Shown piece after piece: positions 32,735-45,418 of a stretch of DNA of 64,000 bases (positions within the stretch are counted from its first letter, which is position 1; each line of letters starts with the position of its first letter). Origin of the DNA: Carya illinoinensis. Taxonomy: Eukaryota > Streptophyta > Magnoliopsida > Fagales > Juglandaceae. The notes beneath the pieces were generated by a model that was not told the DNA's origin, did not search any database, and saw only the letters and a list, made by a program, of their open reading frames with translations. Made by a program: the position numbers and the translations under genes. Location: NCBI RefSeq assembly GCF_018687715.1, contig NC_056757.1, positions 27,633,501-27,697,500 of the forward strand. Reading direction: 5' to 3'.

Positions 32735-33557
32735 TTAAATTTGTTGAGCCAAAAATCATGTTTCACATAACAGATAGTTGTACTGGACATTGTCGCAGCA
32801 TTCTCTTCAATTCCAATCGCATCTAGCATATTCTTTTATTATGACTGACGCTCAGTGATGTTCATGATGTGAGAGCTGGGAAGAGCAAAAAGGATTGGCT
32901 CCATGGTCAGGCTTGTAAATGGATTGTGATCTTCATTGGTGTTTTTCAACAGCCAATGTGTAAAAGTTTGGCATCAATGATCTTGCTATGTAGTATCCCC
33001 CAATGACATTACCTCGGTTTTGGTTGATATATGATGCATAAATATGCATTTCGATATCAGCTTGTAAAGATATAATCATATAATCACTACACCATTGAAG
33101 ACTTGGTTAATTGCATGTGGATTTACTCGCAATACTAGAATGGAACTACAAAATCTGAGGCATTTCTCCGTGTCTTTGCACGTAGCTGCTCAGTTGTACA
33201 GGCTTCTTTTTGGAGAATCATGGTCCACTTCTTTTGAACCGTATTTTTTCCTTCAAGTGCTTGAGCATCAAGGGTTTGTTCAGTTACCATGATTGGAAAG
33301 TCCTTAGTTATTTCGTACCTTTCATACCTTTTGCTGAATAGAAATTGAACCAGATTCTACATGATCAAACCTATACATTTCTGGATTAGTTCCAATACTG
33401 TGTCGTTTCTTTATTCTTTGTTCTTTTTAAATCAATGCAAGTTTGGTCTTTGTAAAAGTTTGGTCTTAGAAAGCCTTCAATTGATAGGCATATGACCGTT
33501 TGAAACAGTGATATACAAGGAAAATATCAAAGTGTAAAAGAGGATGATTTGCACTTT

Positions 33558-33650
33558 TAAGGAGCTCTGCTGTCATGGGTTGCCATATGTGGTCCTGTTT
33601 TTTTTTTTTTTTAAGTAAGGAGCTCTGCTGTCATAGGTTGCCATTTGTGT
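33558..33650. repeat. Direct repeat of about 34 bp separated by poly(T)
   Basis: TAAGGAGCTCTGCTGTCAT plus GGTTGCCATNTGTG occurs at 33558-33592 and 33616-33650, with a 15-base poly(T) between the copies. Confidence 0.9.
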
Positions 33651-34207
33651 GTGGCAGACCCACTGTCGGACACACAGCCATTGTTGGGAGAATTCAATGC
33701 TTTGACAGAATCGTGGTCTCCATGATTTCTGGGTTAACACCTTTATCCCGGCCTAATCTATGGGTTGGAGACCATTTTAGCAACAGAAGTATCCCTTCTG
33801 TATCACAAGAAATGCCAAAAGTCACTTGCAGAGTGTCAACTTTGCTTATATTCAAACTATCCCACATAAGGAAGCACATTTTCATGCTGAACTGCATGCT
33901 TACATGCAGGAGGGTGAACACCAGAGGGAGGGTTAGCTGAAACGGAACCACCTCCTATGCTCATGTCATCAATGCTTACAGAGAAAATGTCATGAAAAGA
34001 GCATGAGAGAAGAAATACCCAAGAGGCTTTGTGACCGGATGAAGTACTCATGATCATTAGCAATATTTAATAAATCTGGTTGGTAATAATACTTATTATA
34101 TATATATATATATAAATGTGTGTGTGTGTATAAACAAGTAGAACAGTTTGCACGTACGGCAATATTCGTTGCTATTTGCACATTGAAAATGAGCTGGGGA
34201 TTAAATT

Positions 34208-34395
34208 AAAGAGGAATGCTACACATCATCCCACACCACACATTTTATATATTAAAATATTATTTTTTATTTTTTATTTTATTTTATTCTTATTAAATTA
34301 ATTAAATTATTCTATCTATCATCTACACACTACATATTTATTATAGAAAAAATGAAAAAAAAAATTAAAATAAGTGTGGTGTGTGAAGTGTGAGG
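34208..34395. repeat. Fold-back MITE
   Basis: The left arm (CACATCATCCCACACCACACATTTTA) is complementary to the right arm (TAAAATAAGTGTGGTGTGTG...GGATG) with few mismatches, around an AT-rich loop. A related unit lies at about 43815-44000. Confidence 0.75.
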
Positions 34396-34803
34396 ATGAC
34401 AAGAAGATTTTTCCTTAAATTAATTTGTTGGGTAATATTTAATCCGATTATTTCAAATGGTTGCTTGTATATGTGCAAAATGGATCTATCAAGAACATGC
34501 TGGCGTCAAGAATACAAAAAAAGAAAAGAAAAATATTCTTGCCTTTCAAACCGAACTCTCAACGACTGTATGGGACAAGAACAGCTTGACAAAATCAATA
34601 GAAAACATCCATCAAATCAGGAAGAAGACTTAGACGAGAGATTTTAGGCATAAATTTCAAGCGAACGATTTTATATGTAATAATATTAAAACTAATTCAA
34701 TGAGTCATACGGATTCGCACGAATATTTTCTATCCAGAGTCCACAATTATTCATATTTGTTTATAAATAATATCCATCTACACCCGGCCAACACTCTCAC
34801 TCC

Positions 34804-34811
34804 TTATATAT
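34804..34811 (+). promoter_or_regulatory. Candidate TATA box of the RNase T2 gene
   Basis: TTATATATT lies about 115 bp before the start codon and about 45 bp before the GA repeat. This fits a transcription start near 34835. Confidence 0.5.
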
Positions 34812-34851
34812 TCAGAAGAAATACCACAGAGCTAGCAAAGAGGGAAACAAA

Positions 34852-34853
<2 letters not shown>

Positions 34854-34908
<55 letters not shown>
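34854..34908. repeat. (GA)n microsatellite in the RNase T2 5' UTR
   Basis: About 27 uninterrupted GA units end 13 bp before the start codon. GA repeats are binding sites for plant BBR/BPC factors, so a regulatory role is possible but not shown. Confidence 0.9.
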
Positions 34909-34921
34909 CAGGAATCAAGAG

Positions 34922-35985
34922 ATGAAATCCTACTGTTCTTTCTTTGTTCAGCTTCTAATACTAGAATGCTTGGCAATTGCATGTGGATCACAGGCCTACA
35001 ACTTCTTCTACTTTATACAGCAGGTGAGTGGCACTGTTTCTCATTGTATATAGAGTTCATCTTCACACACACACATATTTAAATACATTGGAGCTCAATC
35101 TTTCATCCACTATTCTAATGCAGTGGCCAGGATCAGCCTGCCACACCACAGAAAGGTGTTGCTACCCAACAACAGGAAAACCTGCGGCAGAGTTCAGCAT
35201 CTCTGGGTTTCGGCCATACTATAACAGTAGTCAATACGAGATCTACTGCGCTTCTAACGACGCTTTTAATCCATCGAAGGTAAGAAAACAAGTTTCTTGG
35301 CCTTTGATCTGATTAATCTAAATTAATTACCATATTACAACAACAAAAATGTTGATACAGTTTTCAAGTTTGAAGTTAATTGTTTATGACGGTACTGCAG
35401 CTCTCAGACCTCATCCCTAAACTGCATGTAAACTGGCCATCATTAGCGTGCCCAAGTAGCGACAGTACAGGCTTGTGGTCACATGAATGGACTAAATATG
35501 GAACCTGCTCAATGTCTAGATATGACCCAACTCAACATTCATACTTCCAAGAAACTCTTGTTCTCAAAGGCCGAGCAAACATCCTCCGAATCCTCGAAAA
35601 TGCTGGTATTAATTTCTCATATATATATATATATATACACTAATATCTTTTCACCGAACCAGAATTGGTCGATCGGTTCTCATTCAAATCTTGAAAATTG
35701 TTTCTAACTTTCGATGTGAATGGATTTGGTTTCTTTTTGGGAACAGGAATTCGACCAAATGGGAAGTTTTACAGCTTAGCTGCCATAAAGAGTGCTATAA
35801 AGAGGACAATCGGGCATGAGCCTTGGATAAAATGTAATAAGGATGCATCGGGGAAGAGCCAACTTTACGAGGTTTATCTCTGTGTCGGCCGTTATCAAGT
35901 TTCCTTCGAGGAATGTCCAGCGGCAGCGCTATCCAAAATCGGTAATTCCGGCTGTTCCTCCGCAGTAAAGTTCCCGGCCTTCTAA
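34922..35985 (+). CDS. RNase T2 (S-like RNase) homologue lacking both catalytic histidines
   Basis: Exons 34922-35023, 35124-35279, 35401-35605 and 35747-35985, with GT-AG introns, give 233 aa, the normal length for secreted plant T2 RNases. Residues 1 to about 24 form a signal peptide, so it enters the secretory pathway. Family landmarks are intact: FIQQWPGSAC, CCYPTTGKPA, KLHVNWPSLACP, and a C-terminus ending SSAVKFPAF, with the disulphide cysteines apparently kept. Active site 1, normally F-T-I-H-G-L-W-P, reads FSISGFRP, so the catalytic His is Ser61. Active site 2, normally HEWNKHGTC, reads HEWTKYGTC: H114, E115 and K118 remain but the second catalytic His is Tyr119. Loss of both catalytic histidines predicts no RNase activity. 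Catalytically dead T2 relatives serve as storage proteins in some plants (bindweed CalsepRRP, ginseng root protein). The open frame and sound splice sites argue against a simple pseudogene. Confidence 0.9.
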
Positions 35986-38900
35986 ACTGCAATGAAGGGA
36001 CCGTTCTCCTACGCTGATCTGTCGATGCTATCCGGCTCAAAATAATTGATTAAAACCCATATATCATAAGACTGCGAGTTTATGTTATAAGATTGTGATT
36101 TACTTTTCAGTTTCTGCTTAAATAATCGTGGGTGGCTTGCCTACCTGCTCATAATAGACAACACGATTCCAAATCTCTTCATTTTCTTTTGGGGGAGAAG
36201 GAAGATCATATTGAACATCTTCTTAATACTTAATACACACAAATTTGGAGTTTGAGATCTATAATAGTTACGTTTCTTCATTGCTTTTACAGTGATTTTT
36301 TATGGCACATATCATTGCTTATATTTTTATTGGAGATTGTATTCGATCCGGATGGAGTTGGCATGAATATTCCTGAGATTTTCTTGCTTGCTTGATTAAT
36401 GGAACTTAATATTTTATTGAATATGGCTGATAGTAAAAGTGTTTAATTTCATTTTATCTTATTATTATAATTTTTTTAAATTTTTATACAAAATATAATA
36501 AATAATTCAATTTTTTTAAATTTTAAAATAATAATATTAAAAAATAATATTTTAATAATATTATATTCAATTTTCGACCCATATCGTCCAAATCAATATT
36601 CTGATGGATGCTCTCAAAATGCCAATCGACCAGCCCACATGTTGAGAGTTTGGGTGTATATAGAAGTCACTTGCGCTGATCTATTCTTACTCGCTGGCAC
36701 ATATTACAGAGAACACATCACTGGCATTGAGAAATTATCCTGACCTTTCAACTTCCCGCAATAAATGAGTAAAACAAATTATGGGGATATTTTTATACCA
36801 AGAAAAATGTTTTGAAGGAAAGAAAAATTATACCCAGTGTAGAGAGAGCATACTTTATAAAATATTTACATAATATAATTTAATTTAAAAAATAAATTTT
36901 AAAATTTAAATAAATTTTACAAATATATACGCTCTACATACCGATTTAAAAATAATATAACTCTAAAAAAAAATGGTATAACCTCGATTCCTTTACCCAA
37001 TTAACAAATCTAGATAAGGATCATTCAAATTCTTAGTTTATTCATAACAAAAGCCAAAGAACATAAAGAAAAACTTGCAATCATAACCTCTTAAGTAGTA
37101 TTTTTGAAATATGGTCGCTTAATTGGTAATTAATTCTCTCGATTGATCCGTTATCATTAGTGCAAGTTGCACCTTTTTTCTTCATTTTTTTTAAATTTTT
37201 TTAAACATCTTTAATCATTAAAAAAAATTACGTACAACTTATTCACTTCTTTTAACTATTAACTTTTGGATTGAAATGAAAACGAAACTTTGCAAATTCA
37301 ACTCAAGACGTTTCCTTTGATCTGCACCGACAGATCTAAGCAGCAGGTAGCATAATTAAAAATTCGAAAGCTGGATTTTTAATATATATTTGTTGTAATC
37401 AGTTAATTAGGGAGATGATAGAGCAATTCGAAACCTAAAAACTGGTGTGTAATATATAATTCTTTTGTTTTGGACAATGGTAATATATTACAATAAAACC
37501 CATAATATTATATAAGATGAATGCAAGATATTTAAGACACATGATGCATGCATTCGGCGTAATTTAAGGACGAAGAAATTTCAAACCTTATCTCATGAAT
37601 GATCATCAAGCAAGTTGTTCGTCAAATATTGTGGCAAATATATATTATATATTTGCTTTTTAATATGATTTCTACTACATATAGTTATTTTTACATATTT
37701 TTTAAATATTTTACTGATATAATTAATTAAAGCAATTATTTTATATTTAAAAAAAAAAGTAGTGCAGTCAATCATATTAATAAAATATATAAAAAATCTA
37801 TAAAAATAATTACATATAAAATTTTTATTTTAATATATATATAATACGATTAACTACTGTAATTAGTTACAAAAAGATCTTATAAAAGTATATTTACATG
37901 ACACGTCTGGTATAGTTTAATATGATATATACGTTATATTTAATTTATAATAAAATTATTATATTAAATTATGTTAATTTGTGAATTTATTTTTATAAAA
38001 TTTGTTTATAATTAAAGTATTTATCTTATATAATAACGTGTATGGTGCGAAAAAATAAAAATACAAAAAATAGCGTATGTCTGTGTGTATCAAGATGGAT
38101 GAGGGTTGGTAATGATAGGTGGATATAGGTACTACTGTTGCGTGCAAGTCTGACTTATGCGGCCATCCATGTGGGTCACTGCCGCTTAATTTGGACGGTG
38201 ATTTGATTGGCATGCACGTAGAAGCCTCGATAAGCATCATATAAGTTATTTTAAAAAAGTGAACTCTATTTTAAAAAATAAATAAAAATAATAATAATTT
38301 TTTATTAGTAAAATTTATTTTTTTTATAAATAATTTATATAAGATTTATCTATTTAAAACTTGTATTTAATATTGTTCTTTTACTTATTGATTAAAGAAA
38401 TGACTATTAATGTATTAATATTTTTTATTTTTTAAAAAATGCTTAAAGTTGTTAAAAAATATGAAAAATAAATAAATAATAAAATAATACTCTTATATTA
38501 ATATTATGATGTTGAATTGTTGCTTTCAATTATAAGCATTTTTTCTTCACATGATTTGAAAAAGATTTTCCATATGAATTTCAATTATATACACCCCCAT
38601 GAAGGTAGGCCATTAGTTGCATGCATGATGTGGAACGATGAAACTACATATAACGACAAGATTATGGTCTGACAATTCGACCAATTAAGTTCATTGTCTT
38701 CTTCTTTCATTGGAGGACATGTTTGGGGAACGAATCAGCTCCATAATTCCAACCATCTATAGAAGTAGACAAATTACGAAAGCAGAAAAGTCACGTATTC
38801 AGTAAATGCATGCATCCAATCATGTTAATGTTAAACCCTTAAACGTGGTACTCGGATGTTACAAATATCTAATTCTAGAAACATTTATAGAATTTTTTGT

Positions 38901-39080
38901 TCCAATTCTAGTTTGATAACTAAAATTTAAAAACAAAGAAAGTGCATAAATAACTTGTTTAACCTACAAAAATATTTCCAAATGAGATTAACCTGATAAA
39001 AGTTATGTCTTGGGGCCCAACCACCTCTCTACACTTTTCTGTCTATACATATTCATGTTTTTATTTCTCTACAAACCTAT
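35986..39080. other. AT-rich intergenic region with MITE relics
   Basis: No supported gene. A diverged MITE relic lies at about 36440-36575 (same AT-rich family as 53935-54165, opposite orientation). Fold-back units lie at about 37655-37850 and 37874-38030. Isolated ORFs of 60-88 aa are low-complexity and unsupported. Confidence 0.55.
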
Positions 39081-39089
39081 TCATTTATT

Positions 39090-39240
39090 CAAAAATGATG
39101 TGTGTAGTCACTTTTATATATTCTTTATACATTTTATTAATATGATTAGTCAAAATAATTATTTTATATTAAATAAAAGTGACGCAGTTAATCACATTAA
39201 TAGAGTTTATAAAGTGTACGTAAAAATGACTATATAATGA
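39090..39240. repeat. Fold-back MITE (about 150 bp)
   Basis: The left arm GTGTGTAGTCACTTTTATAT pairs with the right arm around GTACGTAAAAATGACTATAT. Inner arms TATTAATATGATTA and TAATCACATTAATA also pair. Related units lie at 37655-37850 and 61875-62090. Confidence 0.7.
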
Positions 39241-40589
39241 GATACATAATTTTTAAAATTTGTCATAATTTAATTCTCAAATATCATTTAAACATAAAAC
39301 ACTTTTCAATTTCTCAAATTTTTCCCTAATCATTATCTAAACATAAAAATTAATACAATTTTTATAAATTTCAAAATAAAACATAAAAATCAATACAATT
39401 TTTATAAACTTTAAAACAAAAATAAAATCTTTTTATCTGATTCTCTTATTTATCAAACTCTAAAAAAATATCTTTACTCAAATTATTTATATAATTATGA
39501 GACTGTCCAAATTCATTTTCTGCCCATGTTTTGCCCCTATTTACTTTTTTTTGGCCGCAGAATTATCAGCGACAGCCTAATAATTATGAGTACCCACCAG
39601 CCAGCAGCCTAGCACTGCTGCAAATTAATAATTATTTTGGTATTTTCTCACCTTTGCGTATGGATCAATTATTGTGAGTTAATTATTAATAATCATTAAT
39701 TCCAAAGGCCGGCAATAACTCCTCCAAATAAAATAATCATGCCTCTCGTACAAATTTAATTCCACGTCATTAGATTATCTCTAATTCTACACTAACTTAT
39801 AAATTATGAGAACAAGACAACAATAAGTCATACTATAAATCTAGACTTTATACTTACAATATATATATATATATATATATATCAATTGTTATAGCAATTG
39901 AGAAATGCTACTATATTGATGATATATGATTTATTAAAAAAATTTAAAATATATATATAAATATAAAATATAAAATAGGTACGTAGCAATACTTTGTTCC
40001 ATTTACGACTTTGTGTTGGCCTCGAACGGGACAACTTAAATAGGGGTAGGCGGCTTCTGCCTAAAAGAAAAAGTGTCATTTTTCTTTTTCTTTTTTAAAA
40101 AAGGCCAAAAAAAGACCAAAGTAAAATTAAAGCAAGAAAGAATATGATTAGTGGATTAGCTCCCTTCCTTTGGCATTGTTAAAAAAAACACGTAGAAATT
40201 AGAAAATTTATTAGGATAATTATTTAAAATAATTTTTTTTAAATAAGTATCAGAGATTTATGTTTAGTTAAATATTTAATTATAATAATAAATATATAAA
40301 AGCCCTTTTTTTTAAAGATTTTGCGTTAGGCCCCATTTAGGATAGAGCAGGCCGAAAAAATTGAAGAGGACTTTCCCCTTTTTTTTAAGCCCAGCCCAAG
40401 AAATCCTTAAAGAGAAAGAAATCATAAACATTAAACAGTTCCTTGGTGTAGAGTTGTTGTAGCCTTTCTTTTCTTGGTTCGAAGGTACTGGCCCATGTTT
40501 TAAATGTAGAAAACAAATTGCATATGCAATGCTTAGTTAATGCTATTGGACAAGAGTCCAAGAAAAAGCCCAATCATATCCCACAATAA

Positions 40590-40770
40590 AAATAAGAGTA
40601 ATGTTATATATAGTCCTTAAATGAAGATTGCAATACAAGTCTAGGCAATTTTGTCTTTAAAATTTTTAAAAATTATAAAAATATCCCTCATAAAATGATG
40701 TCTGTTCTTATTTAATAAAGGGTCTGCGCATACAGTATTTAAGTGAAGACTGTAAATAGAATTTCTCTAA
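40590..40770. repeat. MITE-like repeat
   Basis: GAGTAATGTTATATATAGTC and GACTGTAAATAGAATTTCTC form imperfect inverted ends. A fragment of the same family is nested in the MITE at 61875-62090. Confidence 0.5.
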
Positions 40771-40999
40771 AAATAAAATAAATAACAAAGAATTAGCAAG
40801 AGAAAATAAATTTAGTTACTTAATTGCTATTCAAACACCAACTATTATTGAAACAGTGTTTATGATTTTGATCTTTTTAATTAGTCGACTTTCTTCGATA
40901 CCACTCCTTATAGACCTGATCTTTTCAAAGGGAGAACATTATTTTATTTTATTCTTCACTTTTATAGGAAGATATTTGAGGATTCGGGCTCATTTGGTT

Positions 41000-41375
41000 C
41001 TATAGATAACATGACATAATATGACATGAAAAATCTATTAGTGATGTAATTTGTGAATAATAGTGAAATAGTTTGAGTTAATATTTTTATAGGATTTTGA
41101 AAAATGAAAGAGAAAAAATTGAATAAAAAATTATCAAGTTAAAATAGGGTTATAATATTATTTTTTAATATTATTTTTATTTTGAGATTTAAAAAAGTTA
41201 AATTATTTTTTATGCATTATTTGAAAGTTTAGAAAAATTATAATGATTTGTTAATGCTTAGATGAAAATTTTGAAAACTTAAAATTAAAAATATTTATAT
41301 TTAAATGTTAAGATAAGATGAAATATGCTTAAATAATTTCAAACATTTGTGAAACCAAACCAGTCCTCAATTTTG
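41000..41375. repeat. hAT-like MITE (GGTTTGGATG family, diverged)
   Basis: The ends GGCTCATTTGGTT and AACCAAACCAGTCC are inverted repeats. The interior is rich in TTGAAAAAGTTGAAT-like blocks shared with the intronic copy at 53935-54165. Confidence 0.65.
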
Positions 41376-42067
41376 TCACTATCCAACCTCCACAAGCTGC
41401 GACCATGCACCAAACTAGTGGCGGACCCACGTTATCCTCATCCCCCCCCCCAAAAAAAACTTTGTGAAAATATAAATTATTGATCTCTCCTATATTTTAT
41501 ACATAATTTTACAAATATAGAAAATGACCTCCTAAAAAATTTTATAATTTCCATTTAATCTTTAAAATTTTAATATACCTAGAAATATCTCTTTCCAATT
41601 TTTTTATAGTCGCAAATTTTTGTTTAATTTTTATATATTATCTATTTTTAAGGATGTGGCTTATCCAAAATTAAAATTAAAATTATGTTTATGAGAAATT
41701 ATAAACTTATTAATATGGATCCCAAAATTTGTTGTTATACAATATTAAGTTTCTTAATATGGAATCTAAAATGAAAATACAATAAAGATTATTTAAGATC
41801 GATGATCTATAAGAAAAATAGTTTGTAGTTATATTTTTATGATTTTTCAATCTCTTTTTAATTTACATCAGATAAATGATATTTGCAGTCCTAAGATGTG
41901 TCTGTCCCACCCATTTCCTTTGGAAAAAATAAATAAATATAGGACCTACAAGAAAAAAATTATTTTTTAATAATAAACTTTATTTTTTTTTAAAAAAACA
42001 ATAGAGTGCTAGAACTTACATATCCTAAAATTATATCTAATATTGTTCTTTATATAAAGGACAATAC

Positions 42068-42406
42068 TAGAGATCCCACTGGAGAATCCCATTCACTTGT
42101 CCTGCTGCATATATTTTTTTTTTAAAAAATTTTTTTACAGAAAGATTAAGAAAATTATATTTAATTATATTGTAAATTTTATTCATTTTTTCAAATACAT
42201 TTAAAAGTGTTAAAAAAATGATATGAAAAAAATAACACTTTTAAATATTTTTTTCAAATCATTTTTTTAACACTTTTTAATATTTTGAAAAAATGAATAA
42301 AATTTACAATATAATTAAACAAAAATTTCTTAATTTTTCTGTAAAAAAAATTTAAAAAAAAAACAAAAAAAAATGTGAGTAGGACAAATGAACGGAACCC
42401 CTATTA
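42068..42406. repeat. Long hairpin (fold-back MITE, about 340 bp)
   Basis: The two halves are almost fully complementary: AAATTTTATTCATTTTTTCAA pairs with TTGAAAAAATGAATAAAATTT, and AATTATATTGTAAATT recurs inverted. The outer ends GATCCCACTGGAG... CATTCACTTGTCCTGC and GTAGGACAAATGAACGGAAC also pair. The apex is near 42235. Confidence 0.85.
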
Positions 42407-42419
42407 TTTTCCTTATATA

Positions 42420-43585
42420 AATATGTCATACAGTAAAACAAAAAATTGACTCCCTCAACACAAACCCCACGCATCCCCTCAACGTTCGCATTGCATTGAC
42501 CACGTCCCCATCACTAAACTATAAGCACGTGATGAGCCATACGTGTCGTCTCCAAAGGGCATAGATCTCGCACACCATCCGTCATTCCATTCAAAACCGC
42601 CATGTGCCTCAACCCAACTACTTTTCCTCCCTGTCGCTTAGCCAATGAACCACCCATGCACAGCCCCTACCCATCGTCGATGCTTATGGGCACACACACC
42701 AAGAATATTAGAGTAAACGGCCATCACGTATTGACGACTAAAACTTTCTAAAGTTTCCACCTACAACCATCTTTTCCTCCAAACACAACCAGCATGCGCA
42801 TTAGATGTAGGTTATTCATTAATGTTCTTTTTTAAATTTTATGTTCTTTTTGTGCATGTAGATACTTGAAAACTCGATCTATACAGGACTTTTTGAGGTG
42901 TTTAGCTTCCTCCCTACTTTGCCGAGAAGTAGTTTTTGTCTACCTACCATATCTGAGAATGCTATATTGGACGTAGGACCGGAGACTTTCAACTACCGTT
43001 TAGGCACACGAGTCAGTCAGTATTCTATATATTATGGGATCTCTCACGATAGATCATTTAAAGCAATCCCTTATTAGTAATGAGATTATCTTGCACATAA
43101 AAAATAAAATAAAAAAGAAGTTGATGCCTTATTTCTTTTGAATTAAGTTTCATTGATTTCATCAAATTACCAACCATAGATGCACGTACACCACCACCAC
43201 CACCACCAACGATTCAACGACACCACCGTCCTGTTGTCTAGCGGATCGATCGACATCAACAAACCTAATAATAACAAAAATCTCCACTCGTTTAATTTGT
43301 TTGGATCATGATTATCAGCGCCCCTCGGAGGAGCTTTAGGCCCTTAGCAATGCAATCGTACGTACGTGGGCCAGTGTATGTCCATGACAGCTAGCTCTAG
43401 CTAGCTTTGGTTGTCTCATGTCTCAAGTCGATCGTACCCATGGACCGCACTCACGTGTATGCACCATGCATGCAGGGTACGACTACCTACGTACCGACTT
43501 TTGTTGCACGATTTACATGATTTTTTCAAGGATATCAATAATAATAATGGGGCTGGGTCCCTTCTATATATATATATATATATAC
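42420..43585. other. Intergenic, less AT-rich stretch without a supported gene
   Basis: Contains (CAC)n near 43190-43210 and an (AT)n run near 43566-43584. Short ORFs (43411-43699) show no family similarity. Confidence 0.5.
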
Positions 43586-43589
43586 GTAA

Positions 43590-44000
43590 CGAGTTTTGTT
43601 ATATATAAACATAGTTACGTACTAATCTGTATATTAATATTAATTTATTTATATTTAAAATTTAAATTAATATTATTTTTAATAAAATTTATTTTTTGAT
43701 CAATCAAATCACATTAATATACAAATTAGTACATAATTATATCTGTAACTATATTTTTCTATATCCAACGCCCATTCTTTGAGCAATATTACCGTATAGG
43801 ATTAAGATATTTTAGAGCAATACTACGTTACAACCTTTTAATCTCTACACATTATTTTTTTTATTTTTTTAATATTTTTTAAGTTTATTCTTTTTAAACT
43901 AATTAAATCTTTGTATTCAGTATCCATATCTTAAATATTTATATAAAAAAAATTTTAAAAATGTAATGTGTAGAGGTTGTGTGAATAGTAAAAAGCCGGT
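43590..44000. repeat. Two adjacent fold-back MITEs
   Basis: About 43600-43765: TACGTACTAATCTGTATATTAA pairs with TTAATATACAAATTAGTACATA. About 43815-44000: GTTACAACCTTTTAATCTC...CACATTA pairs with AATGTGTAGAGGTTGTGTGAATAGT. Neither has coding capacity. Confidence 0.7.
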
Positions 44001-45411
44001 TGTGTACTATTTTTCTTTTAAATTTGATGAAAACTGCCAACCAGCCAAAATGGTCGAAATAAAATATGTAAGGTAATTTTAATATTTGTACGTCATTTAG
44101 GTTTCATTAAAATGGTTTAAAAGGCAATATTGACTTTTTCGCTCATATTACATAGCAACATAAAGCCATCTTAATTAATTAATTTATATTACAAGAAAAA
44201 ACATTTAAAGGACTCCGGTCAATTTTTGTTCGCCAATTAACGTTGGATACACTCATTTTTCTTCTGGATACAGACAAAGAAGTTTATGAACAAAAATTCA
44301 ATTACTCACGAGTACAATCCTAAATATTAATAGTTAGATCGACAGCCTCCGGAGGCCTTTGTGATATATTATTTACAATGAAAATAATTATTTACGACAA
44401 AAATAAATTTATTTTAATAAAAAATAATCATTTTCGCATGAAATAATTGACCATAAATAAGTAAAATTTTTGTTTGTGGATCAGCTCGATAAATTTAATA
44501 GAAAAGTGATTTGGAAGCAGTACTAAATGAGGTTTAAACTATTTTACTTTTTATTTTTATATCCAATATATATAAAATATAATTAATTATTCTTTCTAAA
44601 ATACGGCACCCGTCAATTTTATTTGCCAATTCACAAGTCAGCTTTTAGTAAACAAAAGATTTTGTAGGCATATTGAAAAGAATGATGTTGAAATGTGTTT
44701 TCATGTAAAATGAATAGAGAAAATCTTCGGCTAAAAATGATTTTATAATCGAGATCATGTATTTAATTTGTATTAGCGTTTATATATGAAAGTGGGTATA
44801 TAGGCAGATTGAAAAAGTTCTTTGAATAAAATTTTTATAAGAGGTGTTTTTCGAAGTTTTATAAAAATAGTACTGATTAAAAATTCAGACAAGCAAAGTT
44901 AATGGATATTTACGGCAAGAAAAATGACTTTTTACATTACTTAAATTCATTGAAAAAAATATAAAGCGCGTCGTAATTATTTGTTAATGATGCGTTTTAT
45001 GTTTTTTTTTAACTAATTTAGATGACGTAAAAAATTATTTTTCTTATAGTGAACGATATCGATGTCGAATTAACATGAAGTACCATGACTTGATGCCACT
45101 ACTACTCAATTATAAACGGACAATCATGACCAATAAAACTAATAGATAGTGCAGCACAAGAAAAAAGTTGACATCTACAAAGAGCACAAGTACTTGAGTC
45201 AAAAGCAGCGTCAATATGAAACTCAATTGCAAGTAATAATTATGCGTTTAGCAACATGAATGGACCATAACTACTGCCACTCTTCTCTGTTTGTATATCA
45301 TGTTAAACTTCAAAGATGTGTTTTCCTCAAAACTTAAGCTCATGAAAATAGGTAAACTTAATTATTTATATTTATATATTATATTAGATTCAATTAATAC
45401 TCCCATCATGT
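44001..45411. other. AT-rich intergenic DNA
   Basis: Nothing beyond low-complexity sequence and short unsupported ORFs. Confidence 0.5.
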
Positions 45412-45418
45412 GTGAGCC

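Larger units (their letters stand above)
32735..34798. other. Intergenic region between the PPR and RNase T2 genes
   Basis: Likely PPR 3' UTR for the first few hundred bases. Beyond that there are no supported genes: short ORFs lack family similarity. It contains a 34-bp direct repeat around 33558-33650, a (TA)n(TG)n microsatellite near 34099-34131, and a fold-back MITE at 34208-34395. Confidence 0.55.

Noticed and set aside
35590..35707. ORFs reading through RNase T2 intron 3
   Set aside because: Introns with AT microsatellite and proper GT-AG ends. The spliced frame gives the full family sequence.
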